A stretch of DNA of 40,495 nucleotides, taken from assembly GCA_041853585.1 (NCBI GenBank), contig JBGZSM010000075.1:1-40495 (forward strand), written 5' to 3'. A program made the translations under genes and the position numbers. The stretch comes from JAUNKE01 sp041853585. Its GTDB lineage: Bacteria > Bacillota > Clostridia > Peptostreptococcales > Filifactoraceae. Of the stretch, positions 8,795 through 15,626 are shown one piece after another. How positions within the stretch are numbered: position 1 is the first letter of the stretch; each line of letters opens with the position of its first letter. Below the pieces are notes generated by a model. That model saw only the letters and a program-made list of their open reading frames with translations. It was not told the DNA's origin and ran no database searches.

Positions 8795-10213
8795 ATGGCG
8801 AATATACTCAAGGTCACGACCCCGCCGTCAACGACCTACAACAATACGATTAAGGGGAATCAAAATGTTTCACAAACCCCGCAAATTAAAAATGAGGTCA
8901 ATCTGAATCGAATCACACCGAGAGACCAGAGCGAAGGCGGTCAAAGTCTCGGTAAAAATGCGATGCATTATGATTCGAACTATAATAAATTCTTGGAGAA
9001 TGTGCAAAACAATATTCCGATGAGCGACATCATGCGCGAAATATTCGGCTCAAGTTTTGAAACCCTCGTCGGCGGAAGCGCAACTTCGCCGAGCATGGCG
9101 AAAGATTTGATGGAATTCATAGAAATGATAAAAATGGATGAGGGCGAGTTGGCGAAATTTGCAAAGAATCAAATCGACAATGCAGTCGGATTCAAATCCG
9201 CATTTTTTGAAATGCTGCGAGATATGATGAATCATACCGAGTCGATTGATTTTAAAGCGGACATTCTCAAATTCGCCAAAAGATATAATGATATGGCATC
9301 CAACCAACGAATTCTCGGCGAAATTGCACATACTTTGCAGGAATTGTCCAAAGCGATTCCGCGCTCGGAAGGCGTTCCGCTCGCACAGATGAGCGATGCG
9401 CTCAATTTGGAGGCTAAAAACGGCGATACCGCGGTCAATTTGCAGCTGCTCAAGAACGAAATTCTGCCTCTGCTTTCCAAATATATCAGCCGAACCAACG
9501 ACTTAGGCAAGGTGAGAGATTTGATGAGTCTGCTTTCTTTGAATATCTCGAGATACGAAAGCGGCACGAAGGAAGATGTGCTTTCCGCGCTCAAAACATT
9601 GACACAGTATGAAGGATTCCAAAGCCGACTCGGCGGACCGAGCGATGAAAAAATCGCCTTACTGTTGGATAAGATGATGACGGACAAACAAAATGAGCAA
9701 AATCCATTTGTCGATAAGCTTGCAACCATCATCGATAAGGGTCTCAAAGGACAGGTCGGCTACGAGAGTCGAATGGCATTTGAAAATATGGCGCGCTCCA
9801 TTCTCGTGAACGAAAGCGTCTATATGCCGCTCATCTATACGATTCTGCCGGCGGAAATCGCGGGCAAGCAGCTGTTCTCGGAAATGTGGATTGACCCTGA
9901 CGACGGTAATCATTCCCTTTACCGCGAAGAAGACCGCGTCAACCGAGTATATCTGCGATTCAATGTCGAAGGCTTGGGCAACTTTGACATGATTATGAAT
10001 ATGCAGCATGGCAAAGTGGATTTGCAATTGCTCTGTCCGGACGGAATGGATAAAGATTTTCGCGAAATCAAAAAAGATATTTCGCAGATTATCGAAAAAA
10101 ACAATCTCAAGCAAAACAATATATATGTAGAAAAGGGTACCGAAAAAATCAATTTGATTGATGTGTTCCCGAAAATCAAAGAAGGGAGAAATGCCATCAA
10201 TGTCACTATATAA
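8795..10213 (+). CDS. FliK/YlqG-like flagellar protein (putative)
   Basis: A 472-residue protein transcribed away from cheA. The first 70 residues are low-complexity and Asn/Gln/Thr-rich, as expected for an exported disordered tail. The middle is helical. The C-terminus (about 370-460) has VNRVYLRFNVEGLGNFDMIM followed by a helix, which resembles the hook-length-control C-terminal domain. The next gene encodes a FlhB-tail protein, and Bacillus ylqG-ylqH shows the same pairing, which supports a flagellar export role. The start ATG follows AAAGGTG. I am confident the gene is real but only moderately sure of its family. Confidence 0.6.
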   Translation: MANILKVTTPPSTTYNNTIKGNQNVSQTPQIKNEVNLNRITPRDQSEGGQSLGKNAMHYDSNYNKFLENVQNNIPMSDIMREIFGSSFETLVGGSATSPSMAKDLMEFIEMIKMDEGELAKFAKNQIDNAVGFKSAFFEMLRDMMNHTESIDFKADILKFAKRYNDMASNQRILGEIAHTLQELSKAIPRSEGVPLAQMSDALNLEAKNGDTAVNLQLLKNEILPLLSKYISRTNDLGKVRDLMSLLSLNISRYESGTKEDVLSALKTLTQYEGFQSRLGGPSDEKIALLLDKMMTDKQNEQNPFVDKLATIIDKGLKGQVGYESRMAFENMARSILVNESVYMPLIYTILPAEIAGKQLFSEMWIDPDDGNHSLYREEDRVNRVYLRFNVEGLGNFDMIMNMQHGKVDLQLLCPDGMDKDFREIKKDISQIIEKNNLKQNNIYVEKGTEKINLIDVFPKIKEGRNAINVTI

Positions 10214-10484
10214 ATCCGAGCTCAACAAAAAAGCGGTCGCACTCAAATATGATGAAAACAGCAATGCCGCACCAATCATCGTCGCCTCGGGCATGGGCTA
10301 TATGGCGGAAAAGATTTTGGATGTCGCACAGAAAAATGATGTTCATGTGCATGAGGACGCATCGCTGGCGACCATTTTGACACAGCTGGAACTCGGCTCT
10401 CCGATTCCCGAGGAGTTGTATCACACCATCATCGACATCTATGTCTACCTTCTCAATTATTCGAGTAAAAAAATCGACAAGTAA
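10191..10484 (+). CDS. FlhB C-terminal-domain protein (YlqH/FhlB-like)
   Basis: A 97-residue protein corresponding to the cytoplasmic tail of FlhB without its membrane domain. Diagnostic stretches are KKAVALKYDENSNAAPIIVA, GYMAEKILDVAQKNDVHVHE and TQLELGSPIPEELY. The NPTH autocleavage site of true FlhB is absent, as in other stand-alone paralogues. Such proteins can partly replace the FlhB switch domain in substrate-specificity switching. The gene overlaps the end of the upstream frame by 23 nt; ATG at 10191 (AAGG 5 nt upstream) is used, with ATG at 10200 as alternative. Confidence 0.85.
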   Translation: MPSMSLYKSELNKKAVALKYDENSNAAPIIVASGMGYMAEKILDVAQKNDVHVHEDASLATILTQLELGSPIPEELYHTIIDIYVYLLNYSSKKIDK

Positions 10485-10788
10485 CAGAGCAATTTGAATG
10501 TCTCGAATTGCTGCTGAAAATTTATTACAGCTTTTGAATTTTAACATGCATGTTGAAATCCTCGGGCAATATAAATTGAGGAAATTTTCGGCGATGATTT
10601 TTCAAAACAACTTCAGAAATTAAAAAGACAATCCATACATTCTCTTAACGATTTGCGACTTTTTCAGAAAAAATTTTTTAACTTTTGAATTAAGCTTAGG
10701 AAATATCGGTATATATACTATATGGTAAAAGGCAGGCGCGGATCTTAGTCTGCGCAAAGCCGTTCTTTGTTATGAAATGGAGGTAGAA
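10485..10788 (+). other. Intergenic region before the LEA-like gene
   Basis: AT-rich, with no supported gene. A 7-bp hairpin (10736-10742 with 10749-10755, one G-T pair) lies in the leader just upstream of the LEA-like gene. Upstream of it is a TTGAAT box (about 10685) and a TATATATACTATA stretch that could hold a promoter, but spacing is not ideal (19 or more). No clear terminator follows the FlhB-tail gene. Confidence 0.4.
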
Positions 10789-11016
10789 ATGTCGGATTTA
10801 ATGGATAAACTGAAAGATACCGCGGAGAAAGCGACAGATGCAATCAAGGATGCGGCACAAGATGTGAAAAAAGGAGCAGGCGAACTGGCTGAAAAAGCAA
10901 AAGATACTGCGCAGGATGTAAAAAAAGATGCGGGTGACTTGGCAGAGAAAGCAATGGACACCGCAAAAGATGTTGCGGATAAAATCGGCGACAAAATCAA
11001 CCAAATTAAAAAATAA
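10789..11016 (+). CDS. Small LEA-like amphipathic-repeat protein
   Basis: A 75-residue highly charged, Ala/Lys/Asp/Glu-rich protein with no Cys and a lone Gly/Pro-poor helix pattern. It is built from about 18-residue repeats of the form KDAAQDVKKGAGELAEKA, repeated as KDTAQDVKKDAGDLAEKA, which in turn contain 11-residue LEA/apolipoprotein-type helices. Similar small proteins in Firmicutes are stress-induced, but the function here is unknown. The start at 10789 is set by GGAGGT 6 nt upstream; an in-frame ATG at 10777 overlaps that site. It is monocistronic, with a terminator directly after it. Confidence 0.8.
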   Translation: MSDLMDKLKDTAEKATDAIKDAAQDVKKGAGELAEKAKDTAQDVKKDAGDLAEKAMDTAKDVADKIGDKINQIKK

Positions 11017-11020
11017 TATA

Positions 11021-11057
11021 AAAACCTGATTTGCATTTTGCTAAATCAGGTTTTTTT
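11021..11057. terminator. Bidirectional intrinsic terminator
   Basis: An 11-bp stem AAACCTGATTT (11022-11032) pairs with AAATCAGGTTT (11043-11053) and is flanked by A and T runs on both sides. It lies between two convergent genes, so it can end both the LEA-like transcript and the metal-ATPase transcript. Confidence 0.9.
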
Positions 11058-11064
11058 AAGATTT

Positions 11065-13203
11065 TTATTCAATTCGTACTCGATATGCCCGCATCGCATT
11101 GAATACAGCGAGTATGGAAACACCGACATCGGCGAACACCGCCAGCCACATATTCGCGATACCGAAAACTCCCAATGCCATCACGAGCAACTTGATGCCG
11201 AGCGCAAAAATAATATTTTGTTTTGCAACCGACATCGTCTTTTTCGAAATATCAATCGCTTCCGCAATCTTGGAAGGCTCATCGGTCATCAGCACCACAT
11301 CCGCCGCTTCGATGGCTGCATCGGAGCCGATACCGCCCATCGCGATTCCCAAATCCGCTCTTGCCAACACCGGCGCGTCATTGATACCGTCACCAACGAA
11401 TGCCACTTTGTTTTTCTTTACATCTCGATGCGCTTCGATAAGTTCCAATTCCACTTTTTCAACTTTATCCTGCGGCAGAAGCTCCGCATAGATTTGAGAA
11501 ACGCCGAGCTCTTTGCCGACACGCTCCGCAATCTGTCGATTGTCGCCCGTAAGGATGATGGTTCTCACGCCTTTTTCATTGAGCTGCTCAATCGCTTCTT
11601 TGGAATCTTCCTTTACTTTGTCTTCTATTGTAATCGCGCCGACAAATTGATTTTCTCTCGCGACATATACGACGGTGATGCCATCTTGCATTTCGTCGAT
11701 GGCAATATGATTTTGCTCCATCAATTTGCGATTGCCTGCAAGCACCACCACATCGTCAATGACGGCACGAATGCCGTAGCCCGAAATTTCTTCCACCGAG
11801 CGCACTCGTCCGACTTCCAAATCCCTGCCCGATTCTTTTACATATTCTTTGACGATCGATTTTGCAATCGGATGATTCGAGCTCTGCTCCGCGTAAGCCG
11901 CCAGCATCAAGAGCTCATCCGCCGCAAAGGAATTCGCCGGCAAAACATTCGCCACTTCGAATTGCCCCTTGGTCAGCGTACCCGTCTTGTCCATCATCAT
12001 CGTCTTAACTTGAGAAAGCTGCTCGACATAGCTTGAGCCCTTGAATAAAATTCCCCGCTTGGACGCTCCGCCGATTCCCGCAAAGAAACTGAGCGGTACG
12101 GAGATAACCAAAGCACAAGGGCAAGAGATGACCAAGAAAATCAGCGCTCTTGAAAACCATTTGGAGAAAGGCTCCGCAAAAACAAGCGGAGGAATCACGG
12201 TAATCAATGCGGCAAGCGCCACGACAAATGGGGTATAAAATTTTGAAAAGCGCGTGATAAATCGCTCCTGATTCGACTTCTTGTTGCTCGCATTTTGTAC
12301 CAGCTCCAAAATTCTGCTCACGGTGGATTCACCAAAGGCTTTATCCACTCGAGCTTTGACAAGACCGGTCAAATTGATGGCGCCGCTCATCAATCTGTCG
12401 TCGACGCTCATTTCCACCGGAATCGATTCGCCGGTCAGCGCCTTGCTGTCAATGGTCGTCGCTCCATCGATAATCGTTGCATCGACCGGAATTTTTTCCC
12501 CGCTCTTAATCGCGATGATATCGCCGACTTTCAAATCCTCCGGATTTACAATCTTCAAACTGCCGTCCGCCTGAACCAGATTCGCAAAATCCGGTCGAAT
12601 ATCCATCAGCTCCGAAATCGAGCGGCGTGAGCGCGCAACCGCTTTGCCTTGGAAATATTCCCCGACCTGATAGAACAGCATTACCGCCGCCGCCTCGGGA
12701 TACTCTCCGATTCCAATCGCTCCGAAAGTCGCTACCGTCATCAGAAAGCTCTCATCAAAAAATTCGCCCTTCGCCATATTTTTAAACGCGAGAAGCACCG
12801 TTTGATGTCCGGCTAGAATATAGGAAATCATAAATAAAATACTTTTTATCAAGTTCGAAGACAGGCCTGCAACCGACAAATCCAATCTGCCGACGACAAT
12901 TCCCGATGCAAAAATCAGCAATGCCCCCACCAAAATCTTCGGACTGTTATCCGCATGCTCATGTCCGCATCCGTCGCCATGCACATGGGTGTGATTATGC
13001 TCACCGTGAACATGATTGTGCTCATGCGCATGATGGTTATGAGTATGATTCTCGTGTGGATGCTCATGTCCGCAATCATTTTGTTTCACTTTTTTAGCCT
13101 GCTTTTCTATGAGAAAACTTCTCATCGATCCTGCCGAGCCTCAGCCGCATCCTTCAATCGCTCGTGCAACATTTTTTGCTTGAGCGTCCGTTGACTTGCT
13201 CAT
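11065..13203 (-). CDS. Heavy-metal P1B-type ATPase, candidate selenoprotein
   Basis: A metal efflux pump of the ZntA/CadA group (Zn, Cd or Pb likely). From ATG 13203 it is 712 residues: a short N-terminus with Cys19-Gly20-UGA21, a His-rich region (about 45-83), TGES (257-260) in the actuator domain, the CPC motif in the membrane (361-363), DKTGT (405-409, phosphorylated Asp), SSNHPIA and GDGINDAP. No CxxC heavy-metal domain is present. The frame contains one in-frame TGA at 13141-13143. A conventional reading would start at ATG 13125 (686 residues), but that ATG has no ribosome site, whereas ATG 13203 has AGGAGG 5 nt upstream and lies 9 nt after the arsR stop. A hairpin downstream of the TGA is compatible with a bacterial SECIS. 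The pump itself is certain; Sec decoding is inferred. Confidence 0.9.
13109..13143 (-). promoter_or_regulatory. Candidate UGA(Sec) codon plus bacterial SECIS-like hairpin
   Basis: On the minus strand an in-frame TGA (13141-13143) follows TGC GGC, giving Cys-Gly-(Sec). After 15 nt comes a perfect 7-bp stem ATGAGAA/TTCTCAT (13119-13125 with 13109-13115) with loop GTT (13116-13118). The loop begins 22 nt after TGA and its first base is G. Bacterial SECIS elements typically lie at about this distance, with a G at the loop start. The stem may extend by two more pairs beyond a G-A mismatch. The alternative is a 20-codon leader peptide. Confidence 0.55.
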
Positions 13204-13212
13204 AACAACCTC

Positions 13213-13659
13213 CTACTCCTGAATATGCTCCATTCCGATTTCCAAAATCGTCTTCACATGTTCATCTTTGAGCGAATAAAATACATTTTTACCCACTCGT
13301 CTAAATTTCACCAAATTTGCTTTTCGTAATGTGCTGAGCTGATGCGAAATCGCCGACTTGGTCATCCCGAGCACCTCGCCCAAATCACATACGCAAAGCT
13401 CCGACTCTTCCAATGCCCATAAAATTTTTGTTCTTGTCGGGTCTCCAAACACTTTGAAGAACTCCGACAAAGTCGTAAGTAAAACATCATTCGGCATATT
13501 TTGCGTCACCTGATCCACAACGACATTGTGCACCTTGTCCGTTCCGCAGCAGGTGATTTTTTCTTCCGGGTCGATTTTTTTCTTCGTCGCTCTTGTAGCT
13601 TTTACTTTTTCTTTTGGAATCATATTTTTATCTTCCTTCATTGTATTTTTCTTTTTCAT
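13213..13659 (-). CDS. ArsR/SmtB-family metal-sensing repressor
   Basis: A 148-residue winged-helix repressor. A Lys/Glu-rich N-terminal arm carries CCGTD (about 38-42), a possible part of an N-terminal metal site. The fold follows with FGDPTRTKILWAL, ELCVCDLGEVLG (the alpha-3 Cys-x-Cys metal site of CadC/ArsR), recognition helix TKSAISHQLSTLRKANLV and the wing. The last helix has DEHVKTILEIGMEH, the alpha-5 zinc-site pattern of SmtB. Starts further upstream would run through the operators, so I use ATG 13659 with GGGGAG upstream. It is cotranscribed with the metal ATPase and almost certainly represses its own promoters when no metal is bound. Confidence 0.92.
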   Translation of the reverse strand: MKKKNTMKEDKNMIPKEKVKATRATKKKIDPEEKITCCGTDKVHNVVVDQVTQNMPNDVLLTTLSEFFKVFGDPTRTKILWALEESELCVCDLGEVLGMTKSAISHQLSTLRKANLVKFRRVGKNVFYSLKDEHVKTILEIGMEHIQE

Positions 13660-13674
13660 AAGCTCCCCTTTACT

Positions 13675-13704
13675 TTTATAGTTGAATGTGTGTTCAACTG
13701 TCAA
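13675..13704 (-). promoter_or_regulatory. Proximal arsR promoter with operator in the spacer
   Basis: Minus-strand TTGACA (13699-13704), 18-bp spacer, TATAAA (13675-13680). The whole spacer is the inverted repeat GTTGAATGTGTGTTCAAC (13681-13698). A repressor bound here would cover both promoter boxes. Confidence 0.85.
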
Positions 13705-13708
13705 TTTC

Positions 13709-13738
13709 ATTATAGTTGAATGTGTGTTCAACTGTCAA
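13709..13738 (-). promoter_or_regulatory. Distal arsR promoter with identical operator
   Basis: Minus-strand TTGACA (13733-13738), 18-bp spacer, perfect TATAAT (13709-13714). The spacer (13715-13732) is the same inverted repeat as in the proximal promoter, 34 bp away. Both copies together form a tandem duplicated promoter-operator. Confidence 0.88.
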
Positions 13739-14063
13739 TAGCTTTTTGCGATTTTTTTCTGCAGATTTACATTAGCAAATGCCGTAATTTGAGACGAAAA
13801 AAGATTTTTAATCAAATATTGATGCTTTCATTTGGAAAAATGGACAAAAATGCCAATTTCGATTTTGAAAATGATTTTGCATTTCTAAAATTTGGTTTGA
13901 AAAAATTTTTGAACCGATTTGCATCAAATGAAATCTTTTATTTTCTAAAACTGTTTTGAAAAAATTTTTACAGCTGCTCATTCATGAACTTAAAAGGATT
14001 ATTTGTAAATTTCATTTTAAAAATCCATCTCTCTTTTCAAATTTTATTTTGGAATTATTTTCA
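13739..14063. repeat. AT-rich intergenic stretch with a repeated palindromic motif
   Basis: No supported gene. The motif TTTGAAAAAATTTTT occurs at about 13896-13910 and again at 13955-13970, each preceded by a TTTCTAAAA stretch, giving an imperfect duplication with a unit near 59 bp. Function unknown; it may be spacer DNA. Confidence 0.45.
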
Positions 14064-14097
14064 TAAAAAAAGTTCCTGCCACTCCCAGCAAGAACTT
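14064..14097 (-). terminator. Terminator of the Cys-rich protein gene
   Basis: A 10-bp stem (14070-14079 with 14088-14097, one G-T pair, 8-nt loop) is followed on the minus strand by a T run (14064-14070). It lies 30 nt after the stop codon. Confidence 0.85.
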
Positions 14098-14126
14098 CTT
14101 TTTAAACTTTTTACTCCAATGCGAAA

Positions 14127-14300
14127 TTATTTCTTAGTCATCGGTTGTCCACAGCACTCGAAATCACAGCACTTGTGGTCATGTTGTGGTGTGCACTCTT
14201 CGATATCCGTGCAGTTACACTCTGTCTTTACCTCAAATTCAAAGCCACAAGCTTTGCATGCGTATAGATCACCTTTTTTCATTTCGTTACAACTAGCCAT
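14127..14300 (-). CDS. 57-residue Cys-rich metal-binding protein
   Basis: A small soluble protein with ten Cys and two His: an early CKACG pair after GDLYACK, a CNC, a CCDFECCG cluster and HDHKCC. The first half looks like the N-terminal knuckle of desulforedoxin-like domains. Ten Cys in 57 residues strongly suggests metal binding. The start ATG 14300 follows GGAGG with an 8-nt spacer. It is transcribed from its own promoter that carries the same palindrome as the arsR promoter, so it probably belongs to the metal regulon, perhaps as a buffer or metallochaperone (inference). It is too short for many gene callers. Confidence 0.82.
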   Translation of the reverse strand: MASCNEMKKGDLYACKACGFEFEVKTECNCTDIEECTPQHDHKCCDFECCGQPMTKK

Positions 14301-14332
14301 TATTTTGTCCTCCGTTTATTTCTTAAAAAATT

Positions 14333-14356
14333 TTTATAGTTGAATGTATGTTCAAT
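14333..14356 (-). promoter_or_regulatory. Second, weaker operator-like palindrome
   Basis: GTTGAATGTATGTTCAAT (14339-14356) directly precedes TATAAA (14333-14338) on the minus strand. No good -35 box lies 18 bp further, so this looks like a degenerate copy of the duplicated promoter seen at arsR. Confidence 0.6.
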
Positions 14357-14373
14357 CGTTCAACCGTAAACAT

Positions 14374-14403
14374 ATTATAGTTGAACAAGCCTTCAACTGT
14401 CAA
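14374..14403 (-). promoter_or_regulatory. Promoter-operator of the Cys-rich protein gene
   Basis: Minus-strand TTGACA (14398-14403), 18-bp spacer, TATAAT (14374-14379). The spacer is the inverted repeat GTTGAACAAGCCTTCAAC (14380-14397), sharing the arms of the arsR operators. This links the gene to the ArsR-type repressor. Confidence 0.85.
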
Positions 14404-14586
14404 CACTTTTTTAAAAAACTTTTTAAAATTTTTTCTTGTAATCTCAAAAGCATTTAAAAATCTACTTTCCAAGCAAATACTTTTTTGTTTCTTGCCAGAA
14501 AACTTCCTTTCGATTCCCGATTTTTTCATTTTAAAATTCTAGCTCATCATTTTCAAATTTGAATTTCCGTTCGGATTTTAAATTTC

Positions 14587-14646
14587 ATGTTGAATGTTGA
14601 ATGTTGAATGTTGAATGTTGAATGTTGAATGTTGAATGTTGAATGT
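14587..14646. repeat. Heptanucleotide tandem repeat, eight copies of ATGTTGA
   Basis: Eight perfect copies of a 7-bp unit (14587-14642) and a partial ninth. The unit in another register is GTTGAAT, the left arm of the metal operators nearby. The array lies about 185 bp upstream of the Cys-rich gene promoter, in non-coding DNA. It is likely to vary in copy number by slippage. Confidence 0.9.
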
Positions 14647-14701
14647 AGATATCGGTTTTGAATTCTGTACTTGACTCTGAGTACAAGTCCAAAATTTGGG
14701 C

Positions 14702-14739
14702 AACAAAAAATCTTTGGCAATCGCCAAAGATTTTTTGTT
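14702..14739. terminator. Strong symmetrical terminator-type hairpin
   Basis: A 17-bp perfect stem (14702-14718 with 14723-14739, four-base loop AATC) whose outer part is A6/T6, so it could terminate in either direction. It lies in a 749-bp region (14301-15049) with no supported gene; 14740-15049 shows only a weak palindrome (about 14755-14778). Confidence 0.7.
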
Positions 14740-15049
14740 CCCAGTATATAAACCTATAAAAAAGTCCCTCTTTTTATAGACAACTCACATCCAGTCGCGT
14801 TTGGATATATACCCAATAAAAAGGGCTTTACGCAGATTTGCAAACAAATTATTAAAATTAAAGAAAACAATCTATTTTACTGTTGAGCACTTTTTCAGCG
14901 TGACATTAACTATTATATTTTTTATCTTAAAATAACATTCCAAATACAAGAAAGTTGTTTTTTGTACGGGAAAATATTTTATTGATAACCTACGGGAATG
15001 AGCTTCGACATTCATAAAATATCTTCAATGTGCATCCGATTTTTACAGA

Positions 15050-15625
15050 CTATACGAATTCGATGACTCCTTCATCCGTAACATTTTTGACCATCGCAAG
15101 CGATTCGACGCGATATCCTTTTTCACGGATTCGGTTTCCGCCGCCCTGAAATACTTTTTCGACGACCGCACCGACGCCGACGACTTCGCATCCCGCTTGC
15201 TCGGCAATCGAAATCAACCCCAGCGCCGCTTCGCCATGCGCCATGAAATCATCGATAATCAAGATTCTTTCCCCTTCATTCAAATAGCTCTTCGTCACTT
15301 TGGCGATATTCGTAACGCCTTTGGTAAAGGATTTGACCTCCGCGCCATAATAACGCTCTGTCATCGTATTGGGCTGTGATTTTTTTGCAAAAACCGCCGG
15401 AATCATTCCCAAATGGATGGCGGTCACGACCGCAATTCCGATTCCCGATGCCTCGATGGTCAATATCTTATCCACCCTCTCATGTTGAAAGAGACGGGCA
15501 AATTCCTTTCCCATCTCATTCATCAATTCCGTATCCATCTGATGATTGATGAAGGAATCCACCTTGATGATTCCTCCTTCGCGTCCGATACCGTCTTTTT
15601 TAATTCTTTCAATAAGCAGCTGCAT
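15050..15625 (-). CDS. xpt: Xanthine phosphoribosyltransferase
   Basis: A 191-residue purine salvage enzyme converting xanthine and PRPP to XMP. It contains VDSFINHQMD near the N-terminus, KILTIEASGIGIAVVTA and the PRPP-binding loop ERILIIDDFMAHGEAA, all characteristic of Xpt. Longer in-frame starts run into the upstream gene, so I use ATG 15625, with AGGAGG 6 nt upstream. Start and the upstream stop codon are one base apart, so it is coupled to the cyclase gene. No purine riboswitch is seen nearby, unlike in Bacillus. Confidence 0.94.
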   Translation of the reverse strand: MQLLIERIKKDGIGREGGIIKVDSFINHQMDTELMNEMGKEFARLFQHERVDKILTIEASGIGIAVVTAIHLGMIPAVFAKKSQPNTMTERYYGAEVKSFTKGVTNIAKVTKSYLNEGERILIIDDFMAHGEAALGLISIAEQAGCEVVGVGAVVEKVFQGGGNRIREKGYRVESLAMVKNVTDEGVIEFV

Positions 15626-15626
15626 C

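Noticed and set aside
10690..10720. Sigma-D -10 (CCGATAT) on the minus strand
   Set aside because: The match is good but no minus-strand gene follows within reach, so it is probably chance.
11038..12036. 332-codon open frame on the plus strand
   Set aside because: It is antisense to the metal ATPase, Arg/His-rich in composition and without a ribosome site; a shadow of the real gene.
13144..13203. Independent 20-codon leader peptide before the ATPase
   Set aside because: Possible, but it leaves ATG 13125 without a ribosome site and ignores the in-frame continuity and the hairpin; kept only as the alternative.
14587..14646. Possible CRISPR array
   Set aside because: The unit is 7 bp with no spacers; it is a simple tandem repeat.
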